From: an uncultured Eggerthellaceae bacterium
Lineage (GTDB): Bacteria; Actinomycetota; Coriobacteriia; Coriobacteriales; Eggerthellaceae
Assembly: GCA_946618265.1 (NCBI GenBank)
Contig: CAMOLA010000041.1
Span: 1-17,956 of the forward strand
Direction: 5' to 3'
Length of the DNA: 17,956 nucleotides
Each line of letters opens with the position of its first letter. Position 1 is the stretch's first letter. The notes under the pieces were generated by a model, which did not search any database, was not told where the DNA came from, and saw only the letters and a list, made by a program, of their open reading frames with translations. Both the position numbers and the translations under genes were made by a program. Shown piece by piece: positions 1 through 4,875 of this stretch.

Positions 1-716
1 CCAGGCGCGCGAGGGACGAGTTTCCCGACGACGGGGAGATGAGGGTGAGCTGCGAGACCATATACCAGGCGCTCTACGTGCAGGGCAAGGGGGGGCTGCG
101 CCACGAGCTCGGCGTCCAGCTCGCGCTGCGCAGCGGGCGCAAGCGCAGGAGGCCGCAGTCGAAGCTTCCCGCGCGCGGGAAGCCCTGGGTGGAGGGCCGC
201 GAGATATCGGCCAGGCCCCCCGAGGCCGGCGACAGGGCCGTGCCCGGCCACTGGGAGGGCGACCTGGTGGTCGGCGGCGACATGTCCAGCTGCCTGATCA
301 CCCTCGTCGAGAGGCGCTCGCGCTTCCTGCTCATGTCGCGCCTGCTCGTCCATGACGCGGAGACGGTCGAGGAGAGGCTCGAGCGGATGGTCCGCTCGAT
401 CCCCGACGAGCTCAAGAGGACGCTGACCTGGGACCAGGGATCGGAGATGGCCAAGGTCGCCGACTTCGAGCTCGCCACGCCGTTCAGGGTCTACTTCTGC
501 GACCCGCACTCGCCCTGGGAGCGCCCGTCCAACGAGAACACGAACGGCCTGGTCCGCGAGTTCTTCCCCAAGGGGACGAACTTCTCGGAGGTGACCGACG
601 AGGAGGTCGCCCGCGCCCAGTGGCTCCTCAACAACAGGCCGAGGAAGGTGCTAGACTGGAAGTTCCCGGCGGAGATCATGCAGCAAGTATTGGCGGATGG
701 TGCAATGACCGTCTGA
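1..716 (+). CDS. IS30-family transposase, 5' end outside the window
   Basis: DDE transposase that cuts and joins IS ends. The reading frame is open to the left edge (in frame from base 3), so the gene starts outside the window and the ATG at 39 is internal; about 238 residues are visible. The catalytic triad is visible: first Asp in the WEGDLVVGG stretch, second Asp in LTWDQGSEMA, Glu in NENTNGLVREFFPKGTNF. The segment before it, EMRVSCETIYQALY, is the usual IS30 approach to the catalytic core, and the end NNRPRKVLDWKFPAEIM is the usual IS30 tail. The stop codon overlaps a 27-bp motif (714-740) that is repeated through the next 4 kb and probably is, or contains, the right IS end. The left half, with the helix-turn-helix, cannot be judged here. 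Confidence 0.92.
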   Translation, partial: RRARDEFPDDGEMRVSCETIYQALYVQGKGGLRHELGVQLALRSGRKRRRPQSKLPARGKPWVEGREISARPPEAGDRAVPGHWEGDLVVGGDMSSCLITLVERRSRFLLMSRLLVHDAETVEERLERMVRSIPDELKRTLTWDQGSEMAKVADFELATPFRVYFCDPHSPWERPSNENTNGLVREFFPKGTNFSEVTDEEVARAQWLLNNRPRKVLDWKFPAEIMQQVLADGAMTV

Positions 717-740
717 ACCCGCCCAGGGGAAGTGTTTCAT
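714..740 (+). repeat. Palindromic ~30-bp motif, copy 1 (IS30-linked)
   Basis: Starts at the TGA of the IS30 transposase. It reads TGAACCCGCCC followed by AGGGGAAGTGTTTCAT. Its two ends (TGAA / TTCA) make an imperfect palindrome. Probably the terminal inverted repeat of the IS30 element or a derivative; seven more copies follow in the window. Confidence 0.75.
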
Positions 741-802
741 ACTGACCGAAAGGGAGACTCCCTTTTCTGTCGTCATAAAAGGGGACTGTCCCGTTTTATG
801 AC
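741..802. repeat. Tandem REP-like hairpins
   Basis: The first part (about 741-770) has a GGGAGACTCCC core between ACTGACCGAAA and a degenerate partner. The second, 772-802, is a nearly perfect palindrome with arms GTCATAAAA and TTTTATGAC around GGGGACTGTCCC. The core resembles that of hairpins at 2658-2692 and 4572-4606, while the arms differ. No gene is seen here. Confidence 0.6.
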
Positions 803-807
803 AACTG

Positions 808-879
808 AAGGCGCTGGGCTGGAAGCTCCTGTCGGAGGTCATGCGGGAAGAATTGCCGAATGGCGCAATGACCGACTGA
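808..879 (+). pseudogene. IS30 transposase C-terminal remnant
   Basis: In the frame ending at the TGA of 877-879 the codons read KALGWKLLSEVMREELPNG and then AMTD. This lines up with the last residues of the intact copy upstream (KVLDWKFPAEIMQQVLADG, then AMTV). Only about 23 codons survive, and the following bases again form the ~30-bp motif. It is the 3' scar of a second, diverged IS30 copy. Confidence 0.7.
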
Positions 880-904
880 ACCCGCCCTGGGAGACCCGTT
901 TCAA
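877..904 (+). repeat. Palindromic ~30-bp motif, copy 2
   Basis: Begins at the TGA of the second IS30 remnant: TGAACCCGCCCTGGG then AGACCCGTTTCAA. The right half is the AGACCCGTTTCA variant rather than GAAGTGTTTCA. The rest of the gap to the next gene (905-1028) holds no convincing gene. Confidence 0.7.
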
Positions 905-1028
905 TCGCGCCAGCGCTTACTTGGCGGCCACCTTGACCTTTTTCGCGATGCCGTTTTGCGCATAGTCTGCGGCAAGGTTTATAAAAAGAAACTCCATTAT
1001 GTACAATAGGCCGAAGAGCCGCGCAATA

Positions 1029-1057
1029 CGACCCGCTCGAAAGGCCAAACACCATGA
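1029..1057 (+). repeat. 29-bp leader repeat, copy 1 (ribosome-binding site and start)
   Basis: CGACCCGCTCGAAAGGCCAA followed by ACACCATGA overlaps the AAAGG ribosome-binding site and ATG of the oxidoreductase gene. A copy with three differences is at 4679-4707, where the ATG has become GTG and no gene follows. It marks duplication of a gene-start region. Confidence 0.6.
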
Positions 1058-1644
1058 AGAAACTTCTCTACGTAGACGCCAATGTCAATCGGGAAACTTC
1101 GCGCACCGAGCGCCTTGCGCGGGTGCTCGTCGATAGGCTCGCAAGCGAACAAGGCTACGAGGTCGAAACGCTCGTGCTCGAAGAAGAGCAACTCTCGCCG
1201 CTCACCGGAGAGCTCGTGACCGTGCGCAGCGAAGGCACCGAATCGGGCGATTTCAGCCATCCGGTGTTCTCCTACGCCAAGCAGTTCGCGCGTGCAGACG
1301 CCGTCGTGTTTGCGGCTCCCTACTGGGACTTCTCGTTCCCGGCGCACCTGAAGATCTATCTCGAGCTGCTGTGCGCACAGGGCGTCACGTTCAACTACAG
1401 CCCCGAAGGCATCCCCACGGGGCTCGTCGATACGAAGAAGGCCTACTACGTCACGACCGTTGGCGGCTATGCGGGTGACTGGGACTACGGCTGGGACCAG
1501 GTGCGCGCGCTCTGCCAGCTGTACTTCGGCATCCAGGATGTCCGCTGCTTCCGCGCCGAAGGGCTCGACATCGTCACCAACGATGCGGACCAGATCATGC
1601 GCGACGCCATCGCCGAGCTCAACGCCGCAGAGCTGAGCATTTGA
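1054..1644 (+). CDS. Flavodoxin-fold NAD(P)H-dependent oxidoreductase (AzoR/quinone reductase-like)
   Basis: Predicted cytosolic FMN enzyme of 196 residues, about the size of the Flavodoxin_2 (azoreductase/NAD(P)H quinone dehydrogenase) family, which passes two electrons from NAD(P)H to quinones, azo dyes or similar acceptors. The N-terminal strand MKKLLYVDANVNRETSRTERLA fits the phosphate-binding loop (Ser/Thr near 16-18). APYWDFSFPAHLK (88-100) matches the family's flavin-contact segment, usually P-x-W-N/D-F-x-x-P, and TTVGGYAG (134-141) is the second flavin loop. The start ATG follows AAAGG by about ten bases. It stands alone between two copies of the ~30-bp motif. The stop lies in a hairpin that can act as terminator. 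The actual substrate cannot be told from sequence. Confidence 0.85.
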   Translation: MKKLLYVDANVNRETSRTERLARVLVDRLASEQGYEVETLVLEEEQLSPLTGELVTVRSEGTESGDFSHPVFSYAKQFARADAVVFAAPYWDFSFPAHLKIYLELLCAQGVTFNYSPEGIPTGLVDTKKAYYVTTVGGYAGDWDYGWDQVRALCQLYFGIQDVRCFRAEGLDIVTNDADQIMRDAIAELNAAELSI

Positions 1645-1702
1645 ACAGGGGACGCGTCCCTGTTCAAACGGCGTCATTTGAACAGGAACACGTCCCCCGT
1701 TC
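1641..1702. repeat. REP-like palindrome pair after the oxidoreductase gene
   Basis: 1641-1667 is a near-perfect palindrome: TTGAACAGGG, GACGCGT, CCCTGTTCAA, with one bulged G. It starts over the stop codon. It is followed by GGCGTCATT and a second, looser copy (TTGAACAGGAACACGTCCCCC, to GTTCA at 1702). A relative with the same GAACAGGGGGACGCG core and GCGGCGTCAT tail is at 10279-10314. It could terminate transcription but has no T-tract. Confidence 0.6.
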
Positions 1703-1707
1703 ACGCA

Positions 1708-1744
1708 CGAGATATGGGATTACCGTCCCATCAGCAGGAGAAAG
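1708..1744 (+). repeat. 37-bp dispersed repeat, copy 1
   Basis: CGAGATATGGGATTACCG followed by TCCCATCAGCAGGAGAAAG. An inner hairpin pairs ATGGGA with TCCCAT. The same 37 bp with one mismatch is at 2951-2987. Both copies are in gene-free stretches. Confidence 0.65.
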
Positions 1745-1765
1745 AAACGCGTGCTGGCAGCTCGG

Positions 1766-1795
1766 TGAAACGCTTCCCCTGGAGACCCGCTTCAT
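1766..1795 (-). repeat. Palindromic ~30-bp motif, copy 3
   Basis: TGAAACGCTTCCCC then TGGAGACCCGCTTCAT. On the minus strand it reads in the same sense as copy 1. It lies 85 bp before the zinc-ribbon gene and separates it from the oxidoreductase gene. Confidence 0.6.
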
Positions 1796-1801
1796 TCTCC
1801 A

Positions 1802-1834
1802 TTGACAGCGCGGTCGCAGGTCTGAGAGTATGAT
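1802..1834 (+). promoter_or_regulatory. Weak promoter candidate for the zinc-ribbon gene
   Basis: TTGACA at 1802-1807 and TATGAT at 1829-1834 both look good, but they are 21 bases apart, longer than usual. GAGTAT at 1826-1831 would give 18. Low certainty. Confidence 0.25.
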
Positions 1835-1880
1835 CTAAGAATTAACTCATCGCTCAAGCTTTTGGCGCAAGGAGGTCTCC

Positions 1881-2603
1881 ATGGCCAGGTATTGCCGCGC
1901 ATGCGGACGGGAGCTGGATAACGGGGCGCGGTTCTGCACGGAATGCGGCACCGCGGCAGAGCCATCGACTCCCACGGCCCCGCCCTCAAACCCCGGGACG
2001 AACCCCGCACGGCAAGCGAGCCCGAAATCCGCAACTCGCAGGAGCACCATCGCGCTCGTCTGCGCCATCGTCGCACTGCTCGTCGTCGTGTTCATGGCGA
2101 TGAGACCGGGCATCATCCCCGGCGGCGCCCCAAGCTCGCAACCCGCATCGTCGACGAGCGCGCCGCAGGCAAATACTCAGGAGCAAGAAAAAGCAGAGCA
2201 AGAAGCCGCCAAGGCAGAAAAGGAGGCGGCGGTCGAAAAAGACAAGCAGCGCGCGCTCGAGGCAAATCCCAAGGTGGTTCATTCCACCCCGTCGTCCCAG
2301 ATATCCACGCGCGCAGGCATCACGGGAACCATCCGCGTTCATAACGACGTGAGCAGCATCACGAACAAGACGGAGACGATCTGCGTAATGGAACTGCCGA
2401 ACGAACTTACGGTCGACGGCACCCAATACGGCAGCATCTCGTCGTCAAACATCATCGTGAACGACAAATTCGCGGAATATGACGGCGAAGTCATCACCCT
2501 CGACGCGCAGTTCATTGTGGAGTCGAGCGCCAGCTACCCGGAGGCCAAGTACACCCCAATCTGGGCATCCAACGAAACCTTCGTGCGCGACTACCGGATA
2601 TAA
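1881..2603 (+). CDS. Zinc-ribbon, single-pass membrane protein
   Basis: 240 residues with an N-terminal zinc ribbon (YCRACGR ... RFCTECG; Cys 5, 8, 19, 22), a Pro/Ser/Thr-rich linker, one membrane helix at about 56-74 (IALVCAIVALLVVVFMAM), a charged Ala/Glu/Lys coiled-coil stretch at about 100-128, and a C-terminal extracytoplasmic domain of about 110 residues rich in beta-strand-like sequence. Zinc ribbon inside and folded domain outside is a common layout in actinobacteria and firmicutes; function unknown. GGAGGT five bases before the ATG fixes the start. It is a single gene; one base after its stop the next copy of the ~30-bp motif begins. Confidence 0.8.
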   Translation: MARYCRACGRELDNGARFCTECGTAAEPSTPTAPPSNPGTNPARQASPKSATRRSTIALVCAIVALLVVVFMAMRPGIIPGGAPSSQPASSTSAPQANTQEQEKAEQEAAKAEKEAAVEKDKQRALEANPKVVHSTPSSQISTRAGITGTIRVHNDVSSITNKTETICVMELPNELTVDGTQYGSISSSNIIVNDKFAEYDGEVITLDAQFIVESSASYPEAKYTPIWASNETFVRDYRI

Positions 2604-2604
2604 G

Positions 2605-2637
2605 CGAAACGGGTCTCCCAGGGCGGAAGTGTTTCAT
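2605..2637 (+). repeat. Palindromic ~30-bp motif, copy 4
   Basis: CGAAACGGGTCTCCCAGG then GCGGAAGTGTTTCAT, with both end variants in one copy, so the palindrome is clear. It begins one base after the zinc-ribbon stop codon. Confidence 0.65.
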
Positions 2638-2672
2638 CCCGAAAGGCTAACGGCGGTCACTGACCGAAAGGG
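2626..2672 (+). repeat. 47-bp inverted repeat, left copy (flanks fic)
   Basis: Starts GAAGTGTTTCATCC and ends CACTGACCGAAAGGG. The reverse complement of 4614-4660 is identical except at two positions. The pair brackets about 1.9 kb that holds the Fic gene. Confidence 0.75.
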
Positions 2673-2692
2673 AGTCTCCCCTTCGGTCAGTG
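2658..2692. repeat. REP-like hairpin
   Basis: Arms CACTGACCGAA and TTCGGTCAGTG pair around an AGGGAGTCTCCCC core with one mismatch. Core and layout match 772-802 and 4572-4606. Confidence 0.65.
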
Positions 2693-2720
2693 CGCCGGGG
2701 CGGCGCGCTGGCGATGCGAA

Positions 2721-2786
2721 GCAGAATACCGGATCGGGGACAAAAGCCCGCATGACATGCTGGCTGAAGGCGCAATGAACGCCTGA
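2721..2786 (+). pseudogene. Probable IS transposase C-terminal remnant
   Basis: In the frame ending at the TGA of 2784-2786 the last codons read GDKSPHDMLAEGAMNA. The final GAM-N-A and the TGAACCCGCCCC that overlaps the stop match the ends of the IS30 gene (714) and the remnant at 877. Residues before MLAEG do not clearly match the intact copy, so it may derive from a different subfamily. The stretch 2604-3168 contains only this and repeats. Confidence 0.45.
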
Positions 2787-2811
2787 ACCCGCCCCAGGAC
2801 AAGTGTTTCAC
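2784..2811 (+). repeat. Palindromic ~30-bp motif, copy 5
   Basis: Starts at the remnant's TGA: TGAACCCGCCCC then AGGACAAGTGTTTCAC. It is followed by AGGAGCACGTCCCC, a fragment of the REP-like sequence seen at 1681-1700. Confidence 0.65.
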
Positions 2812-2856
2812 AGGAGCACGTCCCCTCTCATGCGGAAAGAAACGCAGGTTGTATAC

Positions 2857-2901
2857 GAGGGCGGCATCTTGCCAGACGCGCGAAACGCGGCCCCTTCTGG
2901 C
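2857..2901 (+). repeat. Dispersed repeat (GAGGGCGGCAT family), copy 1
   Basis: GAGGGCGGCATCTTGCCAGA followed by CGCGCGAAACGCGGCCCCTT. A close copy is at 4710-4758. No gene is associated with either. Confidence 0.55.
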
Positions 2902-2950
2902 ACCCCCCCAAGTTTCTGCTTAGAGAAATTCCAATACCGTATGTTATACG

Positions 2951-2987
2951 CGAGATATGGGATTACCGTCCCATCATCAGGAGAAAG
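2951..2987 (+). repeat. 37-bp dispersed repeat, copy 2
   Basis: Same as 1708-1744 with one substitution (CATCATCAGG for CATCAGCAGG). The sequence after it diverges within a few bases. Confidence 0.65.
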
Positions 2988-3027
2988 TAATGCGTCGCGC
3001 TTGCTACTCGATGGACTTCACCAGGCA

Positions 3028-3090
3028 TGATGCAGGGGGACGGCTCTGGTGCGTCGTCAGCGCATGATGCGGGGAGACGACACAGGGAGA
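3028..3090. repeat. Degenerate copy of the 63-bp REP-like palindrome
   Basis: GCAGGGGGACGGCTCTGGTG then CGTCGTCAGCGCATGATGC matches the left half and loop of the palindrome at 10321-10383. GACACAGGGAGACGGTTTCG behind it looks like a second, broken arm. Confidence 0.5.
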
Positions 3091-3168
3091 CGGTTTCGCA
3101 TGGGCGCGCTCGATGCGATTTCCTCGCCAGCGTAGGCTCGCTCGAACGACATGGCCGCATCACCAGAG

Positions 3169-4434
3169 TCACACCCGCCTCGCCCTCTGCGGCACGTGCC
3201 GTCGCGGCTTTTCGGCCGACGTGTCGCCCGATGTCGTGGCAAGCGCCCGCTCGTAGGCGTTGAAGGCGTCGACGACCTCGCGCGCGACGTAGATCCCGCT
3301 CTTGCGGTTTTTCGAGCTTTGGTGGAGGATACCCGCTTCCTCGAGCGCCAGTACCGCCGATCGCGCAGCTGGGTAGCTTCGGCCAGTCAGCTCCTGCGCT
3401 GTCCTGATGCTGAGCGCCGGCGTCCCCGGCAGCAGGTCGATCAGAAGCCTGCCCGCAGACCCCGCGCGGAAGCCCGTGCGAGCAAGCCACCCCCCGCGTA
3501 TCTCGGCGAGCTGCGCCTCGAAGTCAGCGGCCCGTTCGCAGGCGAGCGTCGTCGCATTGGCGAAGTACTCCACCCAGCCGTTCACGGCGGTATTGCAACC
3601 TACGTCCCCATCCGCGCGATAGGCGACCAGGTTGGCTACGTAGCGCTCGCGATCGGTCGCGAGCACCAGCGAGACGGGCGGCACCGTCGCCCGCGCGAGG
3701 CCGGCCGCCTTCAACACGACGTGCACGAGCGCGCGGCCCGCGCGGCCGTTGCCGTCGGCGAAGGGGTGGATGGTCTCGAGCTGCGCGTGCGCGACGGCCG
3801 CGGCGGCCACGGGCGGCAACTCGGTCGCGTTGAGGAACGCGGCCAGGTCCTCCATGAGCGCCGGCACGAGCTCGGGCTCGGGCGGCACGTAGGCGGCGCC
3901 CACCGGGTTCACGCGGTTGCCGCCGATCCAGTTCTGCGCCTCGCGCAGAACGCCGCCGGCGTCGGCGATGCGCGTTCCCACGAGCAGCGCGCGGTTGAGC
4001 CCGCAGATGCCTTCCACGGTGAAGGCGTGGCCGGGCCCCACGGCAGCCAGGCCGTCGACGAGCGCATGGAGGTTGCCGAGCACATGCGCCTCGGTCGAGT
4101 CGAGCCGGTGCTCCACGCCGAGCCGGTCGAGCTCTTCGTACTCGAGCAGCTTGCCCGCCGGCATCTCGAGCCCCTCGATGCGCGACGACGACACCGCCTC
4201 GGCGCGCAGCAGCAGCCGCGCGAGCGGCTCGGTGTCGGTGAGCGAGCCCGCGTCCTGAAGCGCCCGCAGGGCCTCGCTCGCCCGTGCAACGGCAGCCGCG
4301 CATGACGGCTCCATCATGAGCTCGAAGCCTTCGAGCATGTCGGGCACGTAGGGGCGGTACGCCCCGCCCATGCGCTCGGCTTTGTTCATGCCTGACGCAT
4401 CGGACACCCAGTAGCGCTCGACGTAGCTTCCCAT
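3169..4434 (-). CDS. Fic family protein (class II, self-inhibited AMP-transferase type)
   Basis: 421-residue Fic protein; the family transfers AMP or another phosphate-linked group to target proteins. The core motif HPFADGNGRAGR is at residues 223-234 and fits H-x-F-x-D/E-G-N-G-R-x-x-R completely, so it should be catalytically competent. Upstream, S83-S-R-I-E87-G88 matches the S/T-x-x-x-E-G/N inhibitory helix, in the N-terminal position that defines class II. The tail (SIRTAQELTGRSYPAARSAV, then LALEEAGILHQ) looks like a winged helix. The frame is open far upstream, but the ATG at 4434 follows an AAAGG site and a promoter, and the upstream codons run through repeat DNA. A long open frame opposite it is a high-GC shadow. 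The gene sits alone between 47-bp inverted repeats. Confidence 0.92.
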   Translation of the reverse strand: MGSYVERYWVSDASGMNKAERMGGAYRPYVPDMLEGFELMMEPSCAAAVARASEALRALQDAGSLTDTEPLARLLLRAEAVSSSRIEGLEMPAGKLLEYEELDRLGVEHRLDSTEAHVLGNLHALVDGLAAVGPGHAFTVEGICGLNRALLVGTRIADAGGVLREAQNWIGGNRVNPVGAAYVPPEPELVPALMEDLAAFLNATELPPVAAAAVAHAQLETIHPFADGNGRAGRALVHVVLKAAGLARATVPPVSLVLATDRERYVANLVAYRADGDVGCNTAVNGWVEYFANATTLACERAADFEAQLAEIRGGWLARTGFRAGSAGRLLIDLLPGTPALSIRTAQELTGRSYPAARSAVLALEEAGILHQSSKNRKSGIYVAREVVDAFNAYERALATTSGDTSAEKPRRHVPQRARRV

Positions 4435-4438
4435 CTGC

Positions 4439-4494
4439 AACCTTTCTTTTTCCTCGATGACAATATAATGATATAGTCGTAACCTTTCTTTTTC
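4439..4494 (-). repeat. Duplicated 14-bp segment in the fic leader
   Basis: AACCTTTCTTTTTC occurs at 4439-4452 and 4481-4494 (plus strand). On the fic strand it is GAAAAAGAAAGGTT, i.e. the ribosome-binding region is duplicated 42 bp upstream, with the -10 box between the copies. Confidence 0.6.
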
Positions 4495-4496
4495 AA
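4468..4496 (-). promoter_or_regulatory. Promoter of fic
   Basis: On the minus strand TTGAAA (4491-4496), a 17-base spacer and TATCAT (4468-4473) form a good vegetative promoter 34 bp upstream of the fic ATG. The A/T-rich stretch stands out from the GC-rich surroundings. Confidence 0.6.
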
Positions 4497-4544
4497 GAAA
4501 GCGATGTAAGGTAATGCACCCAGACAAGTCGTAAACGCGCACGG

Positions 4545-4572
4545 TGAAGCGGACCCGGGGGAAGTGTTTCAC
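4545..4572 (+). repeat. Palindromic ~30-bp motif, copy 6
   Basis: TGAAGCGGACCCGG then GGGAAGTGTTTCAC. The left half is diverged; the right half matches copies 1 and 5. Confidence 0.55.
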
Positions 4573-4606
4573 ATGACAATTTGGGGAGACTCCCCAAATT
4601 GTCATG
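4572..4606. repeat. Perfect 16-bp-arm hairpin
   Basis: CATGACAATTTGGGGA, loop GAC, TCCCCAAATTGTCATG: both arms match perfectly. The core resembles that of the hairpins at 772-802 and 2658-2692, but the outer arms differ. There is no T-tract on either side, so a simple terminator is less likely than a REP-like element. Confidence 0.8.
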
Positions 4607-4613
4607 TTTGACC

Positions 4614-4660
4614 CCCTTTCGGTCAGTGACCGCCGTAAGCCTTTCAGGATGAAACACTTC
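4614..4660 (-). repeat. 47-bp inverted repeat, right copy (flanks fic)
   Basis: Reverse complement of 2626-2672 with two mismatches. It lies upstream of the fic promoter. Confidence 0.75.
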
Positions 4661-4676
4661 CCAGGGGCGGGTTTCA
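4650..4676 (-). repeat. Palindromic ~30-bp motif, copy 7
   Basis: TGAAACACTTCCCAGG then GGCGGGTTTCA, in the opposite sense to copy 6. With copy 6 it makes a pair of facing ends about 130 bp apart around the 4572-4606 hairpin, a layout that could be a small non-autonomous IS30 derivative. Confidence 0.65.
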
Positions 4677-4678
4677 TC

Positions 4679-4707
4679 CGACCCACTCGAAAGGCCAAGC
4701 ACCGTGA
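4679..4707 (+). repeat. 29-bp leader repeat, copy 2 (orphan)
   Basis: CGACCCACTCGAAAGGCCAA followed by GCACCGTGA copies the ribosome-binding site and start of the oxidoreductase gene (1029-1057) with three differences. No matching gene follows. Confidence 0.6.
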
Positions 4708-4709
4708 AT

Positions 4710-4758
4710 GAGGGCGGCATTTTGCCGGCGCGCGCGAAACGCGGCCCCTTTCGGTCGC
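4710..4758 (+). repeat. Dispersed repeat (GAGGGCGGCAT family), copy 2
   Basis: GAGGGCGGCATTTTGCCGG then CGCGCGCGAAACGCGGCCCC; close to 2857-2901. In 4435-4875 only repeats and the fic leader were found. Confidence 0.55.
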
Positions 4759-4802
4759 CCTAATAGGTTCGCGAATTGCCAGGGGGTCGTTTTTGGCAAT
4801 TC

Positions 4803-4832
4803 GGAAACACTTCTCCTGGAAGACCCGTTTCA
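4803..4832 (-). repeat. Palindromic ~30-bp motif, copy 8
   Basis: GGAAACACTTCTCC then TGGAAGACCCGTTTCA. It lies 43 bp beyond the stop codon of the large surface-protein gene. Confidence 0.6.
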
Positions 4833-4875
4833 CTCGGGGACGCGGACCCCGTTCGCGCAAGCTTTCGCGTGCCGG

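Noticed and set aside
917..997. Minus-strand 26-codon frame ending IAKKVKVAAK
   Set aside because: Slightly like the lysine-rich end of the surface protein, but too short and without a ribosome-binding site; perhaps a scar of a similar gene.
3151..4305. 384-codon open frame opposite fic
   Set aside because: Arg/Ala/Gly-rich, no recognisable motif, exactly antisense to a gene with complete Fic motifs; an effect of high GC.
4435..4860. N-terminal extension of the Fic frame by 142 codons
   Set aside because: It runs through promoter, hairpin and repeat DNA; a good ribosome-binding site and promoter support the ATG at 4434.
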